Positions 25,040 through 38,443 of a stretch of 64,000 bases of DNA are shown one piece after another. The notes under the pieces are model-generated. The model was given only the letters and a program-made list of their open reading frames with translations, searched no databases and was not told the DNA's origin. The stretch comes from Neckera pumila (taxonomy: Eukaryota; Streptophyta; Bryopsida; Hypnales; Neckeraceae), in contig OZ018409.1 in the NCBI GenBank assembly GCA_963969595.1, positions 29,649,282 to 29,713,281 of the forward strand, read 5' to 3'. The stretch's first letter is position 1. Each line of letters starts with the position of its first letter. The translations under genes and the position numbers were made by a program.

Positions 25040-25409
25040 TGATTGATGTCTCTGCGTTGATCACCAGGCTTTTGCATGGACGCCCTGGAAACGGAACAGA
25101 TTAGGGAAAATAGAATTTCAATTAGCGTGCCTAGAATCCTTCAATTTGAACTGGGGTATCCTGTGAAGAGTGTTAGGTGAGAATGGAAGAAAGTAGGGGG
25201 GGCATATCCTCCATTCCAACGAAAGGGCAAGATTAATTTTACCGATCATATAAGCGGAGATTAGTTTTGTGCTTTCAGAACGAAGTCATAGTTATTGCAG
25301 AAGTGCTAAATAGAAAGGGAAAATTGGAAGTGCTGTTGTTGTAACAGGGTCTTCTAGTTCTCGAACCATGCAACGTGGTCATTGCAGTAGACAAAGTTAA
25401 GGGCTTTTC
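25040..25409. other. Intergenic region between convergent APC2 and ZF-HD genes
   Basis: These 370 bp must hold the 3' UTRs and 3' end signals of both genes, so the transcripts could overlap. No separate gene is seen. Confidence 0.4.
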
Positions 25410-28400
25410 TTATTTGCTTGTGTCGTCAGATTGGCTGGGCTGCCTCTTCCACTTCTGCTTGCTGTTGTGGATCCAATATTTTAAAGTCTTGGGCTCAATG
25501 CCTGCAAAAAAGACTTTCGGGGTTGGAAGCAAAAGGATTATCACAGTAGGTAGAGAAGTTCGCACTATACAATACGAGGAAAAACTGTACAGTATAGTAT
25601 AACATGAGGGAAGGTTCTGCATTACCTATGTATTGGCATGCTGCATCGATGGTCTCTTTGCGTTGACCAACTACAGTCCATCCAGCTTTCTCTGCAAATG
25701 CATTCAGTTTTTCCCGCTGCTCCAAGCTTATCCGTGTCCTTGTTCTTTTCATTTTCTGAGTGGGACGCTCTAATGGTTTCCTCGGAGCACTACCACAGTT
25801 GTGCATCGCACAAGCATCTGAATATAGGGTGATTGAGTTTTTCAAGGGCTGGTCACCCATGGCACCAAATGGGCGTGCTGGCGAAGGAGGAGTCAGTAAC
25901 GACTGGATTGCTCGTTTCTCCACAGTGATGACAGGGCTCGCATCTGAGGAAGAGGGCCCTTCATGAGGACATTCTGATTTGCTGTCTTTCCGAAACATGG
26001 ATGGCTTTCGCAGAAGCGTGAGACACTCGGTGGTGGAATTTATCACCTGCATGTGCATCAAAGGAAAAAAAGCATTAAATGTAGATTGGTCATCACTTGA
26101 AGAAAGTCAAGCCCATTGGAATACTTGTAGTGACGATCATGATTACGGGTCCGGAATCAGTGGACTCTTGCTATGCCAAAAAGTTGGCGACAGATTGAAC
26201 GAAGGTGGGGATATAATTGTACAACCTTGGCAATATGGTCCAGATTCTCAAGCGAGATTTTGGCTATGATGTGCTGCTCCTTAATCGGAAATTCCCGCCC
26301 TCTTCCTTCATTGTAACAGAGTGATTCTTGCGCAAGGGCGATAGCTCCATTGGCTGCTGCCATAAGTTCGTGAGCAACGCGGTCAATGTCACAGATAGTC
26401 GTGTAGTAATTGCCACCTCCCTCTTCTTTCTCTCGTTTTGCTTGAATCGTGAGCTCTTGCTCCTCCCCCTCAAATAGTACAATGCGTTGATGGAAATTTC
26501 TATGGCAGCCACAGGCAGCACACGTAAATGCAAGCTTTCCGTCTTTGCCTGCACTAAACAAGTTGAGAATGACGCTTGGATACTTCATGTCGATGTAAAA
26601 TCTAAGAATGTTCAAGAGTGTACTTTTTGGCTCACATTGAACTCTCTCTCAAAACCAAAGAAAGCTATGAGGCAAAGTTTTGCATAAGCTACATTTTTCT
26701 ATGCAATTACTGTGGGGCCAAAGCATTGCTGCTAAGTTATTTCGCTTTTAGTTAGAAGTTTGGATCAGAAGTATCATTTCTAAGTAATTTTAGTAAATAT
26801 GGATCAGTGAGAAGTCATGTATGCTTTAGTCCTTGAAACACTAGAAAATAATACGTCTAAAAGTTACACCGAAGTATAAAGCATGATATAAATTCCAGTG
26901 AATACCACAGTACTTGCAGGAGAAAGTGTTAGTCAACTTAGCATGATAATTGTTCTTGCCCAACCTCTAATAGGATGGGTTGCGGTAGTAAAATTCATGT
27001 TGATTTGTTTGAAGATTTGCATTTGCATCTGAATACTGCCCTAAACTTGTAACGCACTTGAAACTCGGTCAACGAACGAAATACAGGATGTGGACATGTC
27101 TTTCTAGTCTAATGAGTAAGTCGTTGAAACCTGATGAAAGAAATTCTCCACATCCATCGACGGACGTAACTCCACGATCCGCAGATTGATTTTTCTGGCA
27201 CTCTCCATAAGTGACGTGATCTCGGCTCCCTTTGCTCCTCTCTAAATCAACATTTAACTCATTAATGTCTTGGCGACTCCTGCGTCGTTTGTCGATTCCC
27301 AACACTTCAAGATCTCGACCATTTTGTAGCCGATGGTCAATGCTGCGATCCCCCTGACAAGAATTAATTCTGAGATCCTCTTTTTGAACTTTACATTGAG
27401 CATGATGAATCTCTTCGCCCTCGGATGTTGCTGCCTCCTCCCACCTACCACAACCCTAAACCACGTCAATAATCCCCGGCCATAAACGCTAAACTTAAGA
27501 AAATCATCGCCTAATAACACCTTTGTTATTGTAATTCTAGTTCACAAAGAAGAATGCTACTAACGAATGCGTACACTGGCATCATATCGAACAAGGTAAA
27601 GATAAATTTATTTTCAGAACTAAAATGACTTGTAACGACACACGAAATTGAATTGAATTTTCAACAGATTGTTGTAAAGTTTACGGATCAAGTTCACTCT
27701 ACGCTAAAATCTACAATACGGAGATCGGAAATTTCCAGTTCTTTTGGTTGCTAACTCGACAGCAATTTGTACAATTTGACACTTTTCCAGCGTTGAATGT
27801 GAACTTACAGCTTAAGAAGAGTCCTTAAAGACAGAATCGAAAAAGAGCACTCTGTAAGGCAATCAGAAACTCACCTAAAAATCATGATAACGAGAATCTC
27901 CCATTTTCCAGGAGATAAACTAAAATTCTCCACCCGAACGAAAGATTCGTGACATCGGAATAGAAATCCTCAGTCACGAGTAAACTTACATCACCGCAAT
28001 TGCAATTTAAACGTCTCGAAAAGAGAATTAGAATCCACCACAGCTAACTGAAGACGTAGATGAACTTAGAACTATCTCGCATTTCTACTAAAAGCTAAAA
28101 AATTCCGGACGCAAGTTTTTTGGACTGCTAACCAGTTTCACGTTTTCATCTATTCTTTTTCCAACACCCTGTAATCTTGAGCTGTAATTTTCCAGACGAA
28201 TATGAAAAAGTTGGAAACACTTTGGAAAAAAATTTCAAAACTGACGCTGAGCAGAAAATCACGAACGCTGTTGTTCGAAACTACGCCTTCTCATCGATGC
28301 AAGAAAGTCAGTAATTCAAGCAACTTCTAAAACAATCTCAATGTGAAAAGAAGAAACATCAAAAAAATAAAATCCATTGGCATTGGCAGCATACCCGCCA

Positions 28401-28810
28401 TGAGCCGCCTCTTCACCGTCTCCTCCAACTTTAAGCACCCGGCCATGATACTCTTTCTCCTCAACCGTTACTCGCGATTGCTGTTGTCCCAGACTGCAGC
28501 CGTGAACGAAAGGTTTCGTCCCGGAGCTCGTGCGACTGGCGCCCGTGAGATCGCGCCAGCAGCTTCGGACATCACCATGAAGCGAGTCCACTTTCGGAAG
28601 CAGCATGTCGTCGCCGTAGATCATAGAGCCGCACAGTGCATTCACGTTTTTTCCTGTGGGAGTCCAGTACTCCAAGCGACCTCCTCCTCCTCCTCCTGTA
28701 GCAATTTCCGCGGCGTCCATGGCTACCGCAGGACTTTCCAAATGCTTGTGCTCCATTTTCACGTCGCCATCGCCGTCGTGCCCGTTGCAATTGTAGCTTG
28801 CCATGTCCAT
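25410..28810 (-). CDS. Zinc finger-homeodomain (ZF-HD) transcription factor
   Basis: ZF-HD proteins are plant nuclear factors that dimerise through an N-terminal zinc finger and bind DNA through an atypical homeodomain. Exons on the minus strand, 5' to 3': 28810-28395, 27444-27131, 26548-26226, 26046-25626 and 25501-25410; all phases fit, 521 residues. The zinc finger, about residues 219-260, reads VTYGECQKNQ, VDGCGEFLSSG, then TCAACGCHRNFH across an intron. The homeodomain, about 449-511, reads KRTRTRISLEQREKLNAFAE, KAGWTVV, then IEPKTLKYWIHNSKQKW in the last exon. Oddities: the usual KNH histidine is Q and the GGH histidine is also absent, so zinc binding may be altered; introns cut both domains; the protein is longer than the common 200-350 residues. 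The start is the first ATG of exon 1; a second lies two codons later. Confidence 0.88.
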
Positions 28811-30908
28811 CGTCCGGAAGCAAGCAAGGGCCTAAAAATGTGTTAAATTCAAATTGCTGATCCTGGCGGGAAAGTTTAGTGTATAACAAAATGTACACTA
28901 TTTTGACAAACTCTTCAAAAAAATTGTGCAAGTTATGCAAATTTGTCCAGTTTTGTACAAGTCTTTCTTCTTTTATTGTTTTGGATTTCTCATTTAACTA
29001 CTACAATTGAAGGATGCCTGTATTGAATTTAAAAGGTCTTGTGAGTTCTTATTCAATTGGTATCAAGGATTTGTAAAATCAAGCAAACGAAGGATGAATT
29101 TGTTTGAATTTGGAAGGAAGATAAGAGCCTACAATGCTTTTGAACTTGTTGAGAATTGATATTGAAAGAATTGTGAGATCTTTCAAATCAAATAAATGAA
29201 GGGAAATTATCCATTAGTGTTGGTAATAGTGTTTGAAATTTTCAAAAGTTTTTTTGGATAATGTTGTGTTTAAAATGGAAGTCATTTTTTTTTTAATATT
29301 TATGATTGTTAATTACTATGAATGAAGATAAGTTCTTGTGATGTTTTTCAATGAGTTGTTATTATTCATTTGCAAAAAGAATTGTGACAAGTTTGAGTGA
29401 GTGAAAATGATTCATTAAGATTGTTGACTGAGTTTGAATTTACACAATTTTCATTTTTCTTTGTCGAATCCAAAACTAAAATATACTACGAAAATTGAAT
29501 AGATTGCAAATTTTCAAGGTTAATTTTATCAATTGTACATATGTGAATAGAATTTTATGATTGTTACAATAAGTGATCACACTCGTAGATGAGAGTGACA
29601 ACTTGCCACTATAGAAAAGCTGCAATGAATATTAAAATAAACCAAAAGACAACTTTGGGCATGAAGTTTGGGAAGAAGAGGATAGCACAATGTCAGCCGG
29701 ACTCCATAGACAAGTGTTAGTGAGGTCGGCTGAACTGAATCCAACTGTTATTATCTTGCCTTTGTGCAAATGAAAGATACCTATTCACATCTATGCATTC
29801 ATCTCATCTATTCCTTACTTTGACAAGACACCTTAGTAAGATAATTTCTTGTATATTTTTACTACATCCTTCACAAAAGTATATGTGATATACAGTCAAG
29901 GTGGTATTTTCTTATGTTGCCAATATGAAATAGTGCAATTTCAATAATATTTTTCAATATGTCTGTGGTATTATATCATATAGTAGTTGTATTGTTTCAA
30001 GCCTTTCTATTGAATGTATATTGTAGGTATATTGTAATAGTAAAATTTCACTTGAATATTGTAGCCTATTGTTTGCTTATTTATTACTTTAAATGAGAAT
30101 TCAATTTGATTCTATTGAATTGTTTCCATTACATGGCAATTCAAATTTGATATCTTCTAATTTAGTATTGGACTCTAGATGATTTTTTTGGCCAATTATA
30201 CTTGCATTTCTATTAAGACTCAAAAATTTATTGGTGACTTTTATAAATTCAATATGAATATAATTATATAAATGATATTTTTTATTATTGATTATAACAT
30301 TTTTTTCAAATATAGAATAAACTTAATGTATTTTTTATTCTTTTTAAGTAATTCCTATATCCTACACTTTAGAGCCAAAGTAGTACAAAAGGTTCCTAAA
30401 AACTCTTTAAAACATATTGGATAATAATCATGTACATAAAGCAATTCACGAGAATGGTACACACAAGTAGAAAATTTATGCAGTATAGCCTTCAAGTCTT
30501 ATTTCAATTCTATTTCTAAATTTTAAAATATATTTTGAAATGAATGATACTTTTGCCATTTGGACCTTAGATATATAACTAACAAATCCGCTAGTATTCA
30601 AATTATAGAAATTTCCAAAAATTTTGTTTACAACATAATATTCTATACTAACATTTACACATATAGAAAAATTTTAGATTTGAAAAGCTAATTGAATATT
30701 TTTTCTTTTTAAATTTAAAAATTTCTTCAAAAATTCACAATGAATTTATAAAATTTCATAAAAAAAATTTTTTTTAGTAAACAAGGCATATGACTTCATC
30801 TTTGATTATTAAATATGAAAGCTTTATTCATAAAAAGTCATAATAGAAGAAATTTTGAATTGAAGGATTTTAAAGTTCAATTTTATGTTCATAGGCTTCA
30901 ATCTTTTC
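28811..30908. other. AT-rich spacer, no gene seen
   Basis: The first few hundred bases should hold the ZF-HD promoter (minus strand). Beyond that the sequence is very AT-rich, without open frames of note or recognised repeats. Confidence 0.4.
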
Positions 30909-30981
30909 ATTAGAGGAAATTTCAGGCCTTTGGAGGGCTGCTCAACAACCCTCCGAGGTACCCTGAAATTTGCTTTTATTT
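30909..30981. repeat. Short foldback carrying a CATTAG-type end
   Basis: CATTAG and GAAATTTCAGGCCTTTGGAGGG are followed after a short loop by CCCTCCGAGGTACCCTGAAATT, so the piece folds on itself. The left part resembles the ends of the CATTAG MITEs, so this is probably a rearranged or truncated remnant of that family. Confidence 0.45.
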
Positions 30982-31113
30982 TGCAAAAGAAATTGTTTTT
31001 TTCTATTTCCGCCCCGTTGAAACTGCAGCAGCAATGGCGTAGGAATCCAGAATTCCGAATAAAAAATTATTAAAAAAAAAAAAAAAAAAAATTCTACGAG
31101 ATTTGACTACTTC

Positions 31114-31201
31114 GGCGAGTAGTCAGAGACTCTGACTGCTCGCCTAGAGCAATTTCGAAGTTGACAGGCCATGCAAAGAATAGCATGGCATGTCAACTTC
31201 G
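31114..31201. repeat. Two adjacent short hairpins
   Basis: The first, 31114-31144, is a 15+1+15 palindrome starting GGCGAGTAGTCAGAG with one T/C difference (a G-U pair in RNA). The second, 31156-31201, has 19-base arms starting CGAAGTTGACAGGCCATGC with one mismatch and an 8-base loop. They are GC-rich islands in AT-rich DNA just after a poly-A run (about 31072-31090). They could be transposon debris or structured RNA; neither is shown. Confidence 0.55.
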
Positions 31202-31202
31202 G

Positions 31203-33504
31203 ACAGTTTTGTAAAGGGCTGAATTTTTCTCTAATATTAAAGTTTACTATTACAATGAAGAATCTAAAGATCTTTCAAGGAAAACCCCCATCAAGATTCT
31301 ATTTGATTTAAAGGTTGCAAAATTTTTATTCTAAACCTCTAAGGTTTAGGATTGAATACAAATGCGTTATCAAACATAAAGCTCTATAATTATTTTAAAG
31401 ATTGCATCAAAGGAGATAATGTTAAGCGTTAAGAATAGGAAGTATCCTTATAATTCAAATTTCAAAACTATTTGTAGATTTGCTTCAAATGATTTTTGAA
31501 GATTTAACTTCAAAAATTTGTCAAAAACGTAATTTTTCTCTTTAACATTTGAATTTTTTATGATTGGTCAAAATTATAGTTTCAATTAGTTATTGAAAGT
31601 GCATAAAATTTCATAATGAAAACATCAACACCTTATCCTTTGAAATAATAAAATACTTTCCAACACTAGGCAAATTTTATTGTGATCAATTTGCACTGCT
31701 TTTCTTATATTTTTTTTACCAAACCAATCTTAGTTTTGAATATAAAAATAGGAAGACAACTAAATCTAGTTTGCATAGAAAAAATAAAGTTTGAAAAAGT
31801 TAAAAGACTATATAACCATTGCAATATATTCAAACATCATTATTGTGCTCCGTTTAGCCTTTCAAACTAAAAACATTTTTCAATCTAGTAGGTGTCTGAA
31901 ATTATGTATGAATTCTCTACCAATGTAAAGAACCTCTATTAATTTTTTGAAAATTTGTCGTTATAATTGTTCCAATAACATAAATAAATAAATTAGAGAA
32001 TAAAAAAGAAAATCCAATTGATTTGAAATTTCTTCATGAGATACAAACATCTGTGAAAAATGGTGTGAAAATTTCTCAAGTAATTAATTCATGTATACCA
32101 TTGGCAATGACCTCAATGTCAAATAACTACTATCAAGCCAAATATAGCATGCAAATAGTTGATAGATGAAATTTTGTTTCTTTCATGAATGAAAAAATAT
32201 TTTTCTATAGATATTAAATTTTTCATCAATATTAGTGGCAAAATCAAATTAGTTATTGTGATTCTTATAAGTACCATCTGAAGATTAAATAATATTAATT
32301 TTAAATATATTAGAATAATTTAGGACCATAAACAAAAATGAAAGGTGGACTAAAAAGACAATATGTTGTAACTAACTAATTTTAATGAGAAAATATGAAT
32401 GATAAACACTTTATTTGTAATTTGGATTCAAACTCATATAGCTTGCAATAGCAGTAATGATTGAATTTTTGGATTTTGTAAAAAACAACTTTGTTATAGT
32501 TCATTTAGATGGCATAATAAAGTGAAAATTGTAGAGTATTTGAAAGTTATAATCAACTTTGACCAATGAGCATCTACTTGTGGAATACAAGGACCTTTTA
32601 AGGTTTAAACCAAAAAGGCATCATTCAAAATTAGCAATGAAAATTCTCTACAAGTGGGTTACTTTCATACTCAAATAATTCTAAATCAAGCTAAATTTTG
32701 TAAGACGTCCAAAATTTTTATCTCAAAATAAATCTCAATAACATTGCAATAACTAAATATGTATAATGAATGACTTCTAAAGAAACTATAGAAACAAAGA
32801 ACACCTATTCATATAGGAATTTAATAATCTTTGACTAACTACATTGGTAATAGACCTTGTTATCTAAAGCAAGAGTGAAGAAGGTTGTAGAATTTATGTC
32901 AATGAATAGAGATTATATAGATGAAGCAATATTGAAGAAGTTTGCAAAAATTACATCAGTGAGTACTTAGTGGTCTAGAACTAGTTTATGGAATTTTGTG
33001 CAGTATGCTACCTTCAAGACAGACAAGCATCAACTTTGGCTACCTTGAGAATGAGCAATATAAAAAAAAAATAGAAAATAAAGGATTTTGCAAGTTGTGA
33101 AGGATTATTGGGAATATTATAACACAAAACTAACTAAATAGATGCTAATTCCAATGTGGAGGAAGTTGCAAATTGGATATCAAGTTTTATTGTTTGTTGC
33201 AGTTTGGGCTAAAATGTCTCCATTAAAGGCCCTTTTTTATTATGTACTAGTAGTGCAAAGATATTTTTGGTAGAAAGCTAGCTAATTTTAGCCAATTTAG
33301 GGATTGTTGATGCCATAGTGAAGCAAGAATGAAATAGGTTGCAAAAATTATGTCATTGAGTAGAAATGCCATAGATGAAGAGACACGCACACAAAGCTTT
33401 GAAGGACAAAGAATTTATATAGAGATAAGGTAGCTGTATAGTCTATGAAGAACATTGGAGCATGCAAAGAGGAGCATGCAAAGAGGAGCATTAAAAGCAT
33501 AGAA
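31203..33504. other. AT-rich spacer, no gene seen
   Basis: No domain-bearing frame was found. Near 32878-32970 and 33325-33380 there are loose copies of a stretch with GTTGCAAAAATTATGTCA-like sequence, perhaps relics of an old local duplication. Confidence 0.4.
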
Positions 33505-33922
33505 TTAAAGTAGAAGCACTAGTTGTCAACCACACCCAATAACCAACCTGTAGGGGTACAGTATTTCCAACCAAGGTTGGAATAAATTTCCAATGGAAGT
33601 TGGGGATGTGTTTTTCGGTCCTTTTCAAGGTTGGGACTTAATAAGGTTATGCCACATGTCCTGAAGTAGTGAGCAAGAAAGTAAGAAGTAGGAAGTAGTG
33701 CGTGGGAAAGTAGTTCTTCAATGTTCGGAATGGGAGGACTCTAGACATTGGCTACTAGTGAAGTGCACTTTTTGGCTCCCAAAATTCACATTAATTTCAA
33801 TTTTGGGAATAAAAATCTGAAAAATTTGCAATCCCCATATTTCCTATCTTCCACCTCTTACTGCACACGGTGTGCTTCGAAATTGCTTATAACCAAAATC
33901 GACTACTGGTGCTTCTACCTTA
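33505..33922. mobile_element. GGTAGAAGCACC-family MITE, copy 1 (418 bp)
   Basis: The left end TTAAAGTAGAAGCACTAG pairs with the right end GGTGCTTCTACCTTA. The interior matches the element at 56577-56993 in the same orientation, with GTAGTGAGCAAGAAAGTA and CTCTAGACATTGGCTA-type landmarks in common. No coding capacity. Confidence 0.55.
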
Positions 33923-34039
33923 CTCCGTCCAAACCACGAAATACTAGAATTCAAGCAGCGAATACTGGCTATCCCTAAAAATATTCCATTCGACACTTGA
34001 CCGGAACGAATAGTATACGAGCTGGATGGTATTCCAGAG

Positions 34040-36990
34040 CAGTATAAGAATTGGCAGTGAAACAATGTGAGCTGGGCTCCATACTGTTGAAGGGAAACGC
34101 ACTCAATTGCAGGTGAATGATGTTCATTCTCACCATTTTGACAACCTTACAATGATAACCAGATCACCGATCATAAAAGAAAATCCTCAAAACATCTTAG
34201 GCTTTAACTGGCGTAACATTGTTACCCATATTTAGCAGGGTTCCTTACCCTCCCATGAGAATAATTAAGACCTTACCAGTCAGATGTCAGTAACCACTTC
34301 AATTATCAAAGGATACCAGGAGGGAAATTCCATCCTCCAATGAGGTGACACAGTAAACCTAAGGAAGGGGAATCTCTAGGTAATAGTCTAAACAGTGCCC
34401 CAATGACACCCACACTATTCCAGCATAATGCATGGCTTACAAGCAATTCTAAAAATCGACTACCTATATGGAAACTTGAAGGAAAAAAAAGACTAATCCA
34501 CAGTAAAAATCTGATGTCGAAACATAGAGTGTGACCTACGTTGAAACATTGACTTGTTTCAACAAAGTCATGATTTTCAATACGTGCTTCCTTCTGGGGG
34601 TTGTTGTAACTTCCGGTTGGCTGGGCTGGCCATCTCTTTCTTAAGCTCCACCAATATGCCCTCAATGGTGTACTGGCGGCGCCAATTCGCAAGCATTGGG
34701 AAATATCTTGGATCAACCTGCGTCATGAAAGGATGAACGAATCAGTTTCAATCGGAAAACATGACATCTTGTTGAAAAAGGCATTCGATTTAAGCCAGAA
34801 TTATAAATATCCCAAAGTAGGACCCTAAAACCATTACAAAACCTGATTCTGTCTCATAAATTAACTCCAGTTACCAATTCCAAACATACTTGGTTGAACC
34901 TACTAGCAACTGGTGTAAGCATGACGTGGCTAAATGGCTAGGCCCACTCATCTCTGAGTAGAAATGGAGCTGCCTACTGCCCCTTCATTTGTGGTTTACA
35001 ACCTACCACGCTGACTTGTATAAGAAATCATAAAGAGTCATCAAAATTCGATCCCAACAGATTTCATCCCAACCGATTCGACTCTTATCATACCCAACAA
35101 TCTCTCCATAGCTCTACATCTCGCAAACGTCAGTCCTACAAATGTTAAAATGCTTACAGCGATGTACGTTGAATCCTCTACCTCATACAATAAACAAGTT
35201 GCCATGCTATGAGAGTGGCACTAGAAAGCTAGTAGGCACTAGACACGAAATAGATTAATTCATGGTGTAGCTGCACTACAGAAGTAGCTTACTTCATGTT
35301 CAGAACTACGGCTTATTTCTCAAGAACATAACATCCTACTCAGACTGTCCTACTTCACTGTAGATGAAGTTGGCGCCGATGCCAGTGGACTCCTCCCCCG
35401 GAGTCAACAAAACACCGAATGAAAATCAAACTCAGAGAATCACAAAATAGTTGAAAATCAAATCACGACTTACCAATCCTGTATCCGAGTTGACATGAGT
35501 CATGTTGATTCGAGAGTGGAATCTCACTGACGGAGGTTTTTCAGGGTAATCCTTATCACAGAACAATTTCAATGTGTAGATGCGACCTTCATGCACAGAC
35601 TGCACCAGTAGTCCATGGGTTAGAATCAATCCATTGATATGCCTCAACACGAACTCAACAAAGAGCTAGCAGCTAGGAAACCTACAATGCTGCAGTACTA
35701 GGTAGTAAAACAATTCACGAGTCAACAATCTAAAGAAGGCCTTACAATCGACAACTAACAGGCTGTCATTCAAAGAGAAGAGGAGCTGGATCATAAGTCA
35801 TATCCACTCCCTTCTTTCCATTTTCAATTCTCACACCCGGTTTCAAACGATCTGGTTTCATCAACCAAGATCATAGCATCCTAATTCAGATCCTAATAAG
35901 GAACGTAAATCTAAAGCCCGGTTGCGGAAAACTACCACTTGCGCAGCTCGACATCCACAAGCAAACTCCAAATTTGAGTTCCAAAGTCGCTCACAAGACT
36001 AATTTCAAACACATCAATGATAGTTTCTGCCAAAAAATTCTCCATATCATGTGTGTTCACCCTTGCAACTCACATGATTCGGTCCAATGATGGTGCCTGT
36101 CCAAGAGCGCATAAACACATCATCCCCGTCGTCCATGCCATAACTGACAGTTCCATCCCCAATGCCTTTCTCCCCCCTCTCAAGCTCCTCAAGGAGACGA
36201 AAGTTTCTTGGAACTGCACACACAAGAAACGGACCTGCAATTGGAAATGCGAAAAAAGAATCGACCAACAAGCAATGCAACAGTCCTGACCAGCTTAGCC
36301 TCTTGAGGGATCCAATCTAAGAAACTGACCACGAAACAGAGCGATGGAAACGAGAGTAGCAAGCCAAGGAAATGAAGGCGTACCAACTACAGACCCTCCC
36401 GAATTCATCTCGCCAACCCCAACACACCTGCGAATGGGCAGACACGCGCAGTACACATAAAGCACGGAGAAATCGTTAGACGAACATCACGAACTAGAGT
36501 TCCAAAAGCAACAAGAATTCTGAACGACGCATACACAGCTGTCTCTCACTGTCAGACCACAAAACTTTGGGGTCACGTGAACAGAGGCAAAAATAGGGTT
36601 TGATGAATAAGAATTAACCTAATCATCAATTGCAAAAAAACATGTGAAACTGCATCCAAGTGCAAATCTAGGTGTACATCAACAACCACACTGCCACCCC
36701 AAAACCCTAATTACAAACTCGAATTCTCTACAAAAGAAACCGACAAATGCAAAGATGAACACAGCGCAACTGTTGACAGCAATCCAAGAAAGAGAACCCG
36801 TCTTCAGTCCAAATTGGTCAAAGCGAAGCAGCCCCGAACACACCGAAAGCGAGAAGGGGATCCACGTTACCCGCGGGATGCAATTGCGGAGAACAACAGC
36901 AAGAAGGAAGCATGGGTCGGCAAACAATACAAACGGAGACAACGAAGTGCACTTCCTGCAGGTCAGGCCGGGCCGGGTGGGTCCGCCTCG
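34040..36990 (-). repeat. Inverted segmental duplication, left arm (contains UEV1 copy 1)
   Basis: The reverse complement matches about 60300-63226, including 5' leader, all four UEV1 exons, intron parts and 3' flank. The match fades near 34040 (a block read as TTGTTTCAGTGCCAATTCTTATACTG in broken form on the minus strand) and near 36990 (AAGTGCACTTC region). The arms are about 2.9 kb and 23 kb apart. Confidence 0.8.
34577..36408 (-). CDS. UEV1: Ubiquitin-conjugating enzyme E2 variant (UEV1/MMS2 type), copy 1
   Basis: UEV1/MMS2 proteins resemble E2 enzymes but lack the catalytic cysteine; they pair with UBC13 to build K63-linked ubiquitin chains used in DNA damage tolerance and signalling. 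Exons on the minus strand: 36408-36384, 36213-36074, 35599-35474 and 34717-34577; 143 residues, close to Arabidopsis UEV1D (146). Diagnostic blocks: [75 protein letters not shown], and the C-terminal [13 protein letters not shown]. No cysteine stands at the active-site region after RINM. It is intact and differs from the second copy at position QYTIEG (QYTMEG there) and by silent changes. Confidence 0.93.
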
Positions 36991-38443
36991 TTCAGATCCC
37001 ACCCGGCCGACTAAGGCCAGGGTTGAGTTGCCCCCCTCATTTCCCCAAATGTAAAAAATTCCCTCCTCTTTTGTGCTTGATTAATTTTGTGTTTCTTTGT
37101 CCATTCTTGATCATTTGGGACCTCTGATTCAAAATATGAATTCAAAATTTCCAAATTTTGTCATGGGTGGAAGATAAAAAGTTCCAAAGTTTTTTTCAGG
37201 GATAAACTATAGGGAATGAGGGGGTCAATTCACCTTGGTCCTTGTCTACTTGACTTGGGACCATCCCATTCAAGAAGGGCACATTGCCAACCGCTCAGAT
37301 TCCAACCATTATTTTTTCACCCGCCTAGTCTAAATTGTTTACCTTGCGGACAATGCAGAAACTCATTATTTAATGCAAATGATCAAATTTGAAGGGACTT
37401 AGGATTAGAGAGATTAAATAAATGAGGAATTTACGTTGTTGCATACAAGCATCAATGATTGTGTTGCAAAGAAGAGATATCAGTTTTTTTAATTATTATC
37501 TTTTTTTTAAATTCATGGAGTTCTACAAAAGAAGAGACATTGTAAATATATAAATACACCAAATAAATTAGTTAATAAAATAAAAAATAATTCTTTTTAA
37601 TGACATTGGTGATTAAATATTTATATTTCAAAACAGGTCAATGCTCTTTGATATAAATATCATCAACAAGATATATAAAATAAACAACTCTACCCCTATA
37701 TCATTAAAAAGTGAGTCAAAGCTTCAAAGCACGAAGCCTTTCAAACATAAACTATTTTGACGCACAAATGTTGAAATTGATCTAGACATATTGATAGATA
37801 CATCAAATCATCAATAATCATATCTAAGATTGAAGATAAATACAACCTAAATTCAAGCTAATTACACCTAATTGTGATTCTGACTTAAATGTATTAGGAT
37901 TGTATGATTGCCTTTTTTCTTTATTTCAGTACCTAAATTTAAGACTATTGTATTTGTCATATGTGATTTGTTGAGTACAAGATTATAAATTGATGTATAC
38001 TACTAAATAGACTTGTCCATATGCATCTTATCATACAAATGACCATGAAAATTGTGTAACTCCTTGATTGGACAAGTCATATATTGATAAAGCTTGAAAT
38101 GCATATATTAGTCTTCTTGTTTTTAAATTTGGTAGAGTTGTTTGTATACATTAAATTATACCATCAAATCAAACATAAGAAATGACATCACCTTATTTAT
38201 ATAAATGAGATGTATTTGATAAAATGAATAGTTCAAATAACTCACATATAGTTTGTTGGTCTTTGTTTGTTGATTAAGAAAATGAAGGCTACAAAATATT
38301 CTTCTTCTAGCCATTTATAATAACAAAAGCCTTAATTTGCTTAACTAAATGCTCAAGGCCTTTTTTCATATTCTTAAAATTTGTCTTAATTTAAACTAAA
38401 AGTCAAAATTGTAATATGTTTCATCAATTTATTTATTTATAAC
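36991..38443. other. AT-rich spacer, no gene seen
   Basis: No gene recognised. At 38341 a TTAACTAAATGCTCAAGGCC stretch resembles the left end of the TTAA-flanked elements with part of the C run missing, but no matching right end was found. Confidence 0.4.

Noticed and set aside
28343..28846. Open frame of 167 codons on the plus strand
   Set aside because: It is the antisense of exon 1 of the ZF-HD gene, which has family support on the minus strand.
36644..37054. Plus-strand frame of 136 codons with a similar one at 60225-60650 on the minus strand
   Set aside because: Both are antisense to the duplicated UEV1 5' leader; the similarity comes from the segmental duplication.
38341..38360. Possible left end of another TTAA-flanked element
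   Set aside because: Part of the C run is missing and no matching right end was found downstream, so it was not called as an element.
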